Shown: piece after piece, positions 1 to 8,900 of the stretch
Layout: each line of letters starts with the position of its first letter
How positions within the stretch are numbered: position 1 is the stretch's first letter
Assembly: GCF_015704865.1 (NCBI RefSeq)
Contig: NZ_JADQTO010000021.1
Coordinates: 62,001 to 126,000 of the forward strand
Reading direction: 5' to 3'
DNA from: Actinoplanes aureus
GTDB lineage: Bacteria > Actinomycetota > Actinomycetes > Mycobacteriales > Micromonosporaceae
Length of the DNA: 64,000 nucleotides
The notes under the pieces: generated by a model
What the model was told of the DNA's origin: nothing
Databases searched by the model: none
The model's input: only the letters and a program-made list of their open reading frames with translations
Program-made: the position numbers and the translations under genes

Positions 1-1170
1 AAGATCGAGAACAGTCTGGTCCAGGCCGACGCCGGTGACGTGGTGGCCAAGATAGACGCCGAGGTCAAAGGCGGTGTGGCACGGGACCTGGCGTTCATGA
101 CCGACTCGCGGTTCATCGCGCAGTTCCATGCGCTGGGCGACCTGGAGGACGTGACGGACACCGTCGAGGCCCTCACCGCCAAGTACGGCGAGCCCTGCGC
201 GGAGGCGAAGAACTTCTGCGTCTTCGACGGCAAGTGGTACGCGATCCCGTACCACTTCATCGGGATCGGCTCGTTCCTGCGCAAGGACTGGATGCAGGAC
301 AAGGGCATCGCCCCCAAGGACGTCTACACGTGGGAGGAGGTACGCGACCTGAGCCTGGCGATCTCTGATCCGGGTAAGCGCCGGTTCGGCTGGGGCATGA
401 CCGTGAACCGCTCCGGTGACGGCAACGGCCTGATCGAGGCGCTGATCAACTCCTACGGCGGGGCGATCGCCTCCAACGACGGCACGAAGGTCACGTTCGA
501 CTCGCCCGAGACGGTCCAGGCGGTGACCTTCCTCGGCGACATCTACACCAACCCCAAATACCGGCCCATGCTGCCGCCGGGGGTGGCCAGCTGGACCGAC
601 ACCAGCAACAACGAGAACTGGCTCGCCGGCATCCTCGGCTACACCCGCAACAGCTTCAGCGTCTACGCGGACTCCAAGACGAAAAAGAACCCCGTCTACG
701 CCAACACCCACGTCTTCTCCGACTGCATCGGGCCGGCGACCGACAAGTCCCTGCTGCTCGGCCAGTCACAGGGTTTCGTCGTATTCAAGGGCGCCAAGAA
801 CGCCGCGCTCGCCAAGCTGCTGGCGCAATACCTGGTCAGTGCGCCCGCGCTGGTCGGGGTGGCGAAGGAGGCACCCGGTCTGGCGATGCCCGCCTGGGAG
901 AAGGTCTGGGACGCCGACCCGTTCTTCACCGGCGGCGACCCGGCGTTTCCCATGCTGCGCACCATGTCCCAGCAGCCGTTGCCGCTCGAAACCAAGAACG
1001 GGCTGGCCTTCCCGCAGAAGGCCAGCGCCGGCCAGCAGGCTGTCGTCGGCGCCTACGTCCTGACCGACATGATGCAGCAGGTCGTCCAAGGAACAGCTCC
1101 CGCGCAGGCCGTGACGGCCGCACACGCCAAGATGGTGCAGATCTTTGCCCAGCAGGGGCTGCCGCAGTGA
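1..1170 (+). CDS. ABC transporter extracellular solute-binding protein, family 1 (5' partial)
   Basis: The frame is open from base 1, so the gene begins upstream of the window and the signal peptide is missing; 389 residues are visible. The sequence has the look of a family 1 carbohydrate-binding lipoprotein: YAIPYHF and the segment TWEEVRDLSLAI resemble the MalE/UgpB type, which delivers sugars or oligosaccharides to an inner-membrane permease. A GTG at 40 and later starts are internal. The stop overlaps the GTG start of the following permease gene (GTGA at 1167-1170), so the two are translationally coupled. No ATPase gene lies in the window; many actinomycete sugar importers of this class share a genome-encoded MsiK-type ATPase, which is inference here. 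The substrate cannot be read from the sequence. Confidence 0.85.
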   Translation, partial: KIENSLVQADAGDVVAKIDAEVKGGVARDLAFMTDSRFIAQFHALGDLEDVTDTVEALTAKYGEPCAEAKNFCVFDGKWYAIPYHFIGIGSFLRKDWMQDKGIAPKDVYTWEEVRDLSLAISDPGKRRFGWGMTVNRSGDGNGLIEALINSYGGAIASNDGTKVTFDSPETVQAVTFLGDIYTNPKYRPMLPPGVASWTDTSNNENWLAGILGYTRNSFSVYADSKTKKNPVYANTHVFSDCIGPATDKSLLLGQSQGFVVFKGAKNAALAKLLAQYLVSAPALVGVAKEAPGLAMPAWEKVWDADPFFTGGDPAFPMLRTMSQQPLPLETKNGLAFPQKASAGQQAVVGAYVLTDMMQQVVQGTAPAQAVTAAHAKMVQIFAQQGLPQ

Positions 1171-3164
1171 GGTCGGTCCGTGCCGCGCCGGCCCCGGTGA
1201 CCAAGGCATCCTCACCGCCGGGGCCCGGCTCGCTCACCGCGACCCAGCGGCGGCTCGGCCGGGACTGGCGGCTGGCGGCGCTGTTCCTGGCGCCCACGGC
1301 AGTGCTGGTCGGGGCGCTCGTACTCGTGCCGATCGCCCAGTCGATCGTCACCAGCACGACGGAGCGGCACGGGGCGGACAGCGTGTTCGTCGGCCTGGCC
1401 AACTACATCGCTCTGGCCGGCGACGCGCAATTCCGTACGGCCGTCGTGAACTCGTTCGTCTTCACCGCGTACGCCGAAGTCTTCAAGGTGGTGCTGGGGC
1501 TGGCCGCGGCCCTGCTGCTGCACCACCGGCGCCGTGGCCGGGCCCTGCTGACCGGGCTGCTCCTGGTGCCGTGGGTGGTGCCGACCGTGGTGACGGCGTT
1601 CAGCTGGCGTTCGCTGCTCGACCCCATCTTCGGCAGCGTCAACACGCTGCTCACCGCCTCGGGGATCGGGCCGCTGCTGGCCTCCGCGAATCTGGTCGAC
1701 AGCTGGCCCGCGGGCTGGCTGTCCGACGCGTCGCTGGCCATGCCGTCGGTGATCCTGGTCAACGTGTGGAAGGGGGTGCCGTTCTTCACCGTCTGCTTCC
1801 TCGCCGGGCTGAAGGCCATCCCGGCGGACCAGTACGAGGCGGCGACCATCGACGGCGCCTCGTCATGGCAGCGCTTCCTGCACGTGACGCTGCCCGGACT
1901 GCGCCACGTGATCACCGTGACGGTGACCCTGTCGTCGATCTGGACGTTCAACAACTTCGACCTCATCTGGCTGCTGACGCAGGGCGGCCCGGGCGACGTG
2001 ACCACGCCGTACGTGCTGGTCGCCTACACGAAGGCGATCCTGCAGCTGCAGTTCGGCGCGGGCGCGGCGGTCACGCTGGTCATGCTGCCGATCATCGGCG
2101 TACTGGTGTTCGTCCTGGTCCGGTTGTTGCGCCAGGACACCGGCACCGAACCGCCGGGGCGGACCCGGACGGCGCGGTGGGTCGCGTGGGCCGTCGCGGC
2201 GGCGGTCACCGGCCTGCTGGCCTGGGCGTCGCCGCAGATCTTCTGGAAGGCGGCCGTGGTCCTCGGCGTGATCCTGCTGGTCGCGGCGGCGGTCGGCCGG
2301 CTGATCTCGGCGCTCCAGGCCCGGGGTGGCCGCCGCGCGTCGTCGTTGGTGTCCAGCGTGGGCTCCGGTGTGGCGCTGGCCGGGTTGCTCGCCTTCGTGC
2401 TGTTCCCGATGTACTGGATCGCCGTCACGGCCTTCAAGTCCGAGGGCCAGGTCGTCATGCGCGAGCACGACCTGTGGCCGACGCCGTGGACCCTGGAGCA
2501 GTTCAGCGCCCTGTTCGCCAACCAGCCGTTCGGCCGCTGGTATCTCAACACCCTGCTGGTGTCCGCGGCGTCCACGACGGTGGCACTGCTCTGCGCCGTC
2601 CTGGGCGGCTACGCACTGGCCCGGCTGCGTTTCCGCGGGGCGCAGGGCTTCACCGTCACCGTGCTGCTCACCTACGTGATGCCCGGCGCGCTGCTGTTCA
2701 TCCCGCTGTACCAGCTGCTCATCGAGGTGCGGCTCACCGACTCGCTGTGGTCGCTGGTGCTGACGTACCCGACCTTCACGCTTCCGTTCGCCACCTGGCT
2801 GCTGGCGGGGTACTTCGCGTCGATCCCCGCCGACCTGGAGGACGCCGCGCTGGTCGACGGTTGCAGCCGCGTCCAGGCGTTCGGCCGGGTGGTGCTGCCC
2901 CTGGCCAAGCCGGGGCTGCTGGCGGTCGCGCTGTTCACCCTGACCAACGCCTGGAACGAGTTCCTGTTCGCCTTCGTGTTCGTCACGAAGGACGAGTACA
3001 AGACGCTGCCCGTGGGGATGCAGTCGATGATCGCCGGAGACGTCGTACCGCAGGGGCAGCTCGCCGCCGCGTCGCTGCTCGTCAGCATTCCCGTGGTGGT
3101 CATGTACGCCTTCGGGCAGCGCTTCCTGACCGAAGGGCTCACCGCCGGAGCGGTGAAGGGTTGA
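1167..3164 (+). CDS. Fused sugar ABC transporter permease (MalF-like plus MalG-like in one chain)
   Basis: This 665-residue protein contains both transmembrane halves of a carbohydrate importer that are normally separate genes. The N-terminal half (about 30-320) is MalF/UgpA-like and carries the EAA loop EAATIDGASSWQRF at about residue 224. A hydrophobic linker with extra membrane segments (about 330-385) joins it to a MalG/UgpE-like half (about 395-665) with its own EAA loop EDAALVDGCSRVQAF at about residue 558. Each EAA loop should contact one ATPase subunit. The start is the GTG that overlaps the stop of the binding-protein gene. A strong hairpin follows the stop directly. The fusion is read from one uninterrupted frame; a sequencing error that removed a stop cannot be excluded, but the linker is well formed and hydrophobic. 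Confidence 0.85.
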   Translation: MRSVRAAPAPVTKASSPPGPGSLTATQRRLGRDWRLAALFLAPTAVLVGALVLVPIAQSIVTSTTERHGADSVFVGLANYIALAGDAQFRTAVVNSFVFTAYAEVFKVVLGLAAALLLHHRRRGRALLTGLLLVPWVVPTVVTAFSWRSLLDPIFGSVNTLLTASGIGPLLASANLVDSWPAGWLSDASLAMPSVILVNVWKGVPFFTVCFLAGLKAIPADQYEAATIDGASSWQRFLHVTLPGLRHVITVTVTLSSIWTFNNFDLIWLLTQGGPGDVTTPYVLVAYTKAILQLQFGAGAAVTLVMLPIIGVLVFVLVRLLRQDTGTEPPGRTRTARWVAWAVAAAVTGLLAWASPQIFWKAAVVLGVILLVAAAVGRLISALQARGGRRASSLVSSVGSGVALAGLLAFVLFPMYWIAVTAFKSEGQVVMREHDLWPTPWTLEQFSALFANQPFGRWYLNTLLVSAASTTVALLCAVLGGYALARLRFRGAQGFTVTVLLTYVMPGALLFIPLYQLLIEVRLTDSLWSLVLTYPTFTLPFATWLLAGYFASIPADLEDAALVDGCSRVQAFGRVVLPLAKPGLLAVALFTLTNAWNEFLFAFVFVTKDEYKTLPVGMQSMIAGDVVPQGQLAAASLLVSIPVVVMYAFGQRFLTEGLTAGAVKG

Positions 3165-3195
3165 GTGCCTCCCTCATGGGGCGAGGGAGGCACTC
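3163..3195 (+). terminator. Hairpin terminator after the ABC transporter operon
   Basis: GAGTGCCTCCCTC at 3163-3175 pairs perfectly with GAGGGAGGCACTC at 3183-3195 across a 7-nt loop. The stem overlaps the stop codon of the permease gene. There is no clear U-tract, as is usual in high-GC actinomycetes. Confidence 0.8.
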
Positions 3196-3223
3196 CCCAC
3201 TAGCGGCGCGGAGCGCAGGCGGT

Positions 3224-3279
3224 CAATGGCTGCGGGCATCACCGCAGCCATTGAGTGGCGTCGATTCATTTGCCAGGAT
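3224..3279 (+). promoter_or_regulatory. Inverted repeat and possible promoter of the metalloprotease gene
   Basis: CAATGGCTGCGG (3224-3235) and CCGCAGCCATTG (3242-3253) form a perfect 12-bp dyad with a 6-nt spacer. TTGAGT at 3251 and CAGGAT at 3274 are 17 bp apart, which would start transcription close to the ATG at 3286 and give a leaderless or nearly leaderless mRNA. The dyad may be an operator or a second terminator; the promoter match is weak. Confidence 0.35.
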
Positions 3280-3285
3280 GGCGCT

Positions 3286-5298
3286 ATGACGACGGCGCGA
3301 CGCCTGTTCTCGGCCCTGTCCGTAACACTTCTGGCGGTGACCGCGGCCCTTCAGGCCGCACCCGCGGCCGCCGCGCCGCCCGGTGGCGTCGATCCGGATA
3401 CGCCGTGGCGAATGCGGCACTGGCCGCAGACTCAGCCGTGGCAGCTCGACGAGGCCACCACGCTGGCGCGTCCGGCCGGCGAGCCGCAGCCGATCGACCC
3501 GCAACGGTACGAGCTGCCGGACACGATGACCTGGTCGGACTACAAACCGGTGCCGGGCACCGACTGGGCGAACCCGGCGGTACGCGGCTCGGAGCGCAAC
3601 TTCAACGGCGCGCTCGTGCTGGTCGACTACCCGAACCAGCCGTTCGTGGTCACCCAGCCCGCGAACTCCACGATCTACGGCAACCCGTCCGGCGTACAGA
3701 ATCTGGACCGCTCCGAGGTCCCCGCCTTCTACCGCGACTTTCTCAACAAGCCGGGTGCGCTCAACCGGGGCCACACCATCCACGAGTACTGGATGGAGGA
3801 CTCGAACGGGCGCTACGGCATCGAGTTGAGCGCGTTCGGCGTGTACCAGATGCCGGCCGAGAGCCACGAGTACGGCATCGAGAACCAGATGCAGCGCGGA
3901 CTGGGGTGTCCGAGCGACGACGTGTGCGGCCGCAATCTGCGTACCGATGCGCGTGCCGCCTGGGTCGCCGCGGTCGGTGAGCAGGAGGCGGCCGCGTACG
4001 ATTTCGTCTTCTTCCTCTCGGCCGGCCAGGACGAATCGGCCACCTGGCAGGAGTTCGGCCCGATGAAGTTCACCACCAAGGAGGACGTCACCGACGAGTT
4101 CGGCCCGCCGGACGAGTCGCTGCCGAACTGGAACGCGACGCGCTACGTCGAGTGGACCTCCTGGCAGGCCTCGGCGAACATCTGGCCGAACGCCACCCAG
4201 GGCAGCTCGCTGCAGGCGGAGAGCTCGGGCATGTCGACGTACGCGCACGAGTTCAGCCACATCCTCGGCATCGGCGACAACTACAACAACCCGTACTCGG
4301 TCCCGCCGCGCCGCGACTACAGCGGACCGTGGGAGATGCTGAGCCGGGGCACTTTCAACGGGCCCGGCGGACCGCACAGCCGATGGCTCATTCCGGGCAC
4401 GGCGGGGTCGTCGATGGGCGCCCAGCACATGCTGCGTAACAAGATGAAGCTCGGCATCGTCGACGACGAGGCGGTGCTGAAGCTGTCCCGCGACGCGCTC
4501 GCCGAGTCCGGCGTCGTGGTGACACGCGTGACGGCACGTGCGGTCGACCCGGCGGGCCGCCGGCTCGCCGGGATCAACGTGACCCTGGACGGCGGCGACC
4601 GCAGCGCGGCCTGCGACACCGCGACGGATCCGTACTGCGACGGCGGCGGATACGACAACTACACGGTCGAAGTGGTCGACCGGATGGGCTTCGACTCGTT
4701 CACCCCGGACTCCGGTGTGCTGCTGGCCAAGACGAAGGACGAGGACGCCGCGCCGTTCATCTGGACCGTCGACGCCAACCCGCAGGACATCGACAAGGTC
4801 GACTTCGTGCTGCCGGACGGGACACCGCAGAAGATGACCATCGGCGACTACCGGCAACTCTCCGACGCGCTGTTCCACGCCGGCACCGGCTCGGGCAGCC
4901 TTTTCGAGTACGCGGACACGGCGAACCGGCTGCACTTCTACGTCCTGGACCGGAGGCGCGACCGCAACGGCGTGCTTTCGTACGAGGTGGCGGTGCGCTC
5001 GCTCGACGGCGCCGGGCCGTCCGCGCGCGGGGTCAGGGCGTGGCCGGCCGTGGCCCGTGCCAACTCGTCCGGCTGGGCGCGGTGCACGATCCCGCTGCGC
5101 AACACCGGCCGGGCCGCCGACGTCTTCCGAGTCTCGGCACCCGGTGCCGTGCTGCCTCGTGCGGTCGTCGGGGTTGCCGGTGGCCGCCCGTCGACGGTGG
5201 AGGTCTACGTCAAGGGCGTCCCGCGGGTGCCGGTCACGATCACCTCGGAGAGCAGCCCGGCAGCGACCGTCACCACCTCATGCACGGTCCGGCGGTGA
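3286..5298 (+). CDS. Secreted M6-like zinc metalloprotease
   Basis: A 670-residue exported protein. The N-terminus (ARRLFSALSVTLLAVTAAL then AAPAAAAPP) is a typical Sec signal peptide with an Ala-rich cleavage region near residue 27, which decides the ATG at 3286 over in-frame positions upstream. The zinc motif HEFSH is at residues 321-325, followed by LGIGDNYN and a conserved Met-containing turn (PWEMLSRG), as in M6/immune-inhibitor-A-like peptidases. The C-terminal third (about 420-670) looks like beta-sandwich accessory domains. It should act outside the cell on proteins or peptides. The 3' end overlaps the convergent GGCT-like gene by 21 bp. M6 membership is by motif and overall look only; another HExxH clan member is possible. 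Confidence 0.8.
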   Translation: MTTARRLFSALSVTLLAVTAALQAAPAAAAPPGGVDPDTPWRMRHWPQTQPWQLDEATTLARPAGEPQPIDPQRYELPDTMTWSDYKPVPGTDWANPAVRGSERNFNGALVLVDYPNQPFVVTQPANSTIYGNPSGVQNLDRSEVPAFYRDFLNKPGALNRGHTIHEYWMEDSNGRYGIELSAFGVYQMPAESHEYGIENQMQRGLGCPSDDVCGRNLRTDARAAWVAAVGEQEAAAYDFVFFLSAGQDESATWQEFGPMKFTTKEDVTDEFGPPDESLPNWNATRYVEWTSWQASANIWPNATQGSSLQAESSGMSTYAHEFSHILGIGDNYNNPYSVPPRRDYSGPWEMLSRGTFNGPGGPHSRWLIPGTAGSSMGAQHMLRNKMKLGIVDDEAVLKLSRDALAESGVVVTRVTARAVDPAGRRLAGINVTLDGGDRSAACDTATDPYCDGGGYDNYTVEVVDRMGFDSFTPDSGVLLAKTKDEDAAPFIWTVDANPQDIDKVDFVLPDGTPQKMTIGDYRQLSDALFHAGTGSGSLFEYADTANRLHFYVLDRRRDRNGVLSYEVAVRSLDGAGPSARGVRAWPAVARANSSGWARCTIPLRNTGRAADVFRVSAPGAVLPRAVVGVAGGRPSTVEVYVKGVPRVPVTITSESSPAATVTTSCTVRR

Positions 5299-5937
5299 TG
5301 CGCTGACCGCCGCCTCTACGACATCGCGCAGCCGTCCCGCCGTCCAGGCTCCGGCGATGCCGCGCCGCGTGGCGAGGTAGGCCACGATACGTTCGGCGGA
5401 CCAGCCGTGTGCCTCGTGCAGCCCGTCGGCGAGCATCGCCAGGTACGGCGCGGCCGGCGACGTGGTCGGAATGTCGCCGGCCCTCCACGGTGCCGTGAAG
5501 GTGAGCACCGGATATCCGTCGTGCTCGCCGGCGTGGACGAGCGTCTCGTACGGGCCGGGTCCCAGCTGCGCCGTGCCGCGCGAGAGGACGCTGTCCAGGT
5601 CTGTGCCGGGGGCCCGGCGCATCTCCTGTGCCACCACGTCCGCGAACTGCCCGGCCGTCAACAGGTAGGCGCGGGCCGCGGTGGTACCGGGGAGGTGCCG
5701 GTCGTAGAGGGCCACGCCGCCCGTCCACTGGCTCGAATTCAGCGCGAAGTAGATGCCGCCCGGCAGCATCACCGGCCGGATCGCGGCGGGTTCGCGGGGG
5801 TCCCGGCATCCCGGCAGGACGCGGCGGGCGCCGGGCGGGCAGCCGCCGGCGAGGTAGTACCGCAGTCGCGCCAGGCACATGTTCGATCCGTACGCCGCGT
5901 ACCAGACCAGAGTCTCTCCGGCTCCATCGTTCGCCAT
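5278..5937 (-). CDS. Gamma-glutamylcyclotransferase-fold protein (histone-deacetylase-like annotation also common)
   Basis: A 219-residue protein opening with VWYAAYGSNMCLARL, the YGSN glycine-loop signature of the GGCT/AIG2-like beta-barrel family that acts on gamma-glutamyl or related amide substrates. The expected later acidic residue of the family lies in a variable region and I cannot assign it with confidence. The start ATG at 5937 shares its A with the TGA stop of the FN3-repeat gene (TGATG at 5939-5935), so the gene is probably translated by coupling behind the giant surface protein. A functional link between the two is not obvious. The substrate is unknown. Confidence 0.65.
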   Translation of the reverse strand: MANDGAGETLVWYAAYGSNMCLARLRYYLAGGCPPGARRVLPGCRDPREPAAIRPVMLPGGIYFALNSSQWTGGVALYDRHLPGTTAARAYLLTAGQFADVVAQEMRRAPGTDLDSVLSRGTAQLGPGPYETLVHAGEHDGYPVLTFTAPWRAGDIPTTSPAAPYLAMLADGLHEAHGWSAERIVAYLATRRGIAGAWTAGRLRDVVEAAVSASPPDRA

Positions 5938-8900
5938 CACCCGAACATTGTGGTGTCCCGGCTGCGGTGAGCTGACTGGCCGGATGCGGCCGGCGGGCGT
6001 GCGGATCCGGCGGTCTCGAGCCGCGACGTCCGGACCAGTCCCGCCCCGAGCAGCATGAGGAACAGGCCGAGCACCGCCATGTCCTCGGTCGCGTTGCCGG
6101 TGGTCGGCAAATCCCCGCCGTTGTCCGGCTGCGATCCGCCGGTGTCCGGTTCCGACCCGCCGTCGTCCGGCTGGGATCCGCCGGTGTCGGGCGAGGGCGA
6201 GGGCGCGGGCGCCGGCGCCACCGTGACGTCCAGCCGCATCGACCGCACGTTGCCGTCCGGGTCAGCACCCACCGCGACGATGCTGTGCGTGCCGGCAAGG
6301 TTCGCCGGCACGGCGATGTCGAGGGAGAACTCGCCGTTGTCGTCGGTGAGGACCGTGCCCAGGGAAACCGGCGCCGAGTAGACGACGACCTCCACGGTCG
6401 AGTTGGGCGCGTAGCCGGAGCCCCGGATAGTGACCGTCTCGCCCGGTTGGACGGCGTCGACGTCGCCGTCCGCACCGCCGTCCGCGCCGAGCTGTTCGTC
6501 CGCGACCGGCGGTGTCGAGGGAATGGCGGGCGGGACCGCTGTCACGCTCGCCGATGGCGCGGACGCGATCGAGTCACCGCTGGCCGAGTGTGCCACGACC
6601 ACGACCGTGTACGGCTGGTCCGCCCGTGCGCCCAGGACGCAGGTCGTAGTTTCAACGGCTTCGCAGGTCGCCGGGCCGGGTGAGGCAATCGCGGTGTAAC
6701 CGGTGACCGGCGCGCCGCCGGGCGCCGGGGCGCTCCATGACACGGTGATGGTCGCGGTTTGCGGCGCAGCCACCACCGCGGTCGGCGCGGCCGGCGGGGC
6801 GAGTGGGGTCACCGACACCGCGCCCGTCGCGGCGCCGGGGCCGGCGGCCGTGACCGCGCGCACCTGGATCTGGTACGTCGAGTCGTTGCTGAGGTTGCCG
6901 ACGGTCGCCGTCAACATGCCACCGGCACCACCGGCCGGGCTCAACCCGGACCAGGTCTTTCCGTTGTCGACCGACACCTGGTAGCCGGTGATCGCATCAG
7001 CGCGGGCATCGGCCGGCGCCCCGAACGTCAGCGCCGCCGCACGGTTGCGGGCTGCCACGGTGAGCGCGCGGGGAGCGCCGACGTCGGCGCTCAGGGTGAG
7101 CGCGGCCGCTGGGCTGGGCGCGCCGGGACCGGCGGCATTGATGGCACGGACCGAGACCTGGTACGTGGCTCCGCCGGTCAGCGCCGGCCGGCCCTGGCCG
7201 GAGGCCGTCGTGATGACGGCGGTCAGTGTGCCGGTTCCGCTCGGCGGGGGCAGCGCCGCCCAGGTGGCACCGCCGTCGGTGGAATACTCGTAGCCGGAGA
7301 TCTCGCTGCCGCTGCTGCTGGGCGCCGCGAACGTCAGGGTCGCGCCGGCCGTGCCGGGCACCGCGGTCAACCCGCTGGGCGCACCGGGAGCGCCGTACGG
7401 GGTGACCGTCACCGCCTCGCTTGCCGGGCCGGGGCCGACCTCGTTCGACGCCCGCAGCCGCAGCCGGTACGCGATTCCGTTGGTCAGGTCCGCGATCGTG
7501 GCGCGAACGGTCGTCGGCCCGAGCTGGGTGTAGCCCGCCAGCGGCCACCAGGTGGTGCCGCCGTCGGTGGAGTAGTCGTACCCGGTGATGGTGGCACCGT
7601 GGGCGGGCGGCGCGGTGAACATGACGGTCACCTGCCGGTCGCCCGATGTCGGCGTGATCAGGCTCGGCGCACCCGGCTCGGCCGGCGCCAGGATCCTCCC
7701 GACGGGATCGCTGGCCGGGCCGGCGCCCTGTGTGTTCACCGCTCGCAGCCGGATGTCGTAGCGGTGGTCGTACCGGAGAGGCAGTCGGGTGTCGCTCTCG
7801 GCGGAGACCTCCACGTGCAGCGGGCCCGTGCCGGTCGGTGCGACGTCGGCCCAGGTTTCGCCGTCGTCGGTGGAGTACTGATATTTGACGATCGCGCTGT
7901 CGCCGGGGCTCGCCGCGGTGAAGTCGACGCCGAAGCGGTTGCCGAGCAGCGACAGGTTGAGCGATGCCGGCCGGCCGGGCGCGCCCGGCACCGGCAGTTC
8001 CACCCTCAGCGGCATGCTGTCCTGGCCGGTGCCGAGCTCGCTGACCGCCCGGAGACGCAGGTAGTAGGTCTGCCCGTTCTGTAGCGGAGTGGTGCCGTCA
8101 CCGGCGGAGGCGGTGATGATCGTCGAGCTCATGCTGAAGTCGTCGTTGACGGTGTAGGGCGGCAGCGGTCGCCAGGTCCCGCCGTAGTCGGTGGAGTATT
8201 CGAGGCCCGTGACCCGGCTGCCGCTGTCCGTCGGCTTGTTCCAGGTGAGGGTGATCGCACGGTCCCCGACCTGGGCGGACAGGTCGACCGGTGCGCCCGG
8301 CACGGTCGGGTCCAGGGCGGCCTCGACCGGGTCGCTGGGCATGCCCGGACCCTGGTCGTTCACGGCACGGATGCTGATCAGGTACCCGGTGCCCCGTGCG
8401 AACGGCCAGCCGCTCTGGCTCTCGGCCTCCAGGACCGCGTGCAACGGGCCGGTGCCGGTGGTCGTCACGTCGGCCCACGTACTGCCGCCGTCGGTGGAGT
8501 ACTGATATTTGACGATCGCGCTGTCACCCGGCGCGGGCGCGGTGAAGTCCACACCGAATCCGGCGCCGGCCGGAGCCGCCGTGACAGGAGCCGGCGCTGC
8601 CGGCGCACCGGGGTTCGGAAGGGTGATCGTGACCGTCTCGCTGTCCCGGCCGGTGCCGAGGTCGTTGAGGGCATGGATCCGCACCTGGTAGGGCATGCCG
8701 TTCGACAGGGAGGTCGTGCCGTCGGATTCGGTGGCGATCGTGGCGGTCCCCCGCATGTCGCCGGTGACGCTGAGCGGCTGCCAATGCGCCCCGTCGTCGG
8801 TGGTGTACTCCCAGCCGGTGATCGGGCTGCCGTTGTCCGGTGGCACACCGAACGTGAGCGTCATAGTCCGGTCGCCGGGCTGGATGCGCAGATCCCACGG

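Noticed and set aside
1145..3289. Long plus-strand open frame of 714 codons over the permease gene
   Set aside because: Arg/Gly/Ala-rich nonsense typical of a second frame in high-GC DNA; the permease frame has clear EAA motifs and membrane segments.
3223..4935. Minus-strand open frame of 570 codons across the metalloprotease gene
   Set aside because: Shadow of the protease gene: Val/Arg-rich with no motifs, while the opposite strand carries HEFSH and a signal peptide.
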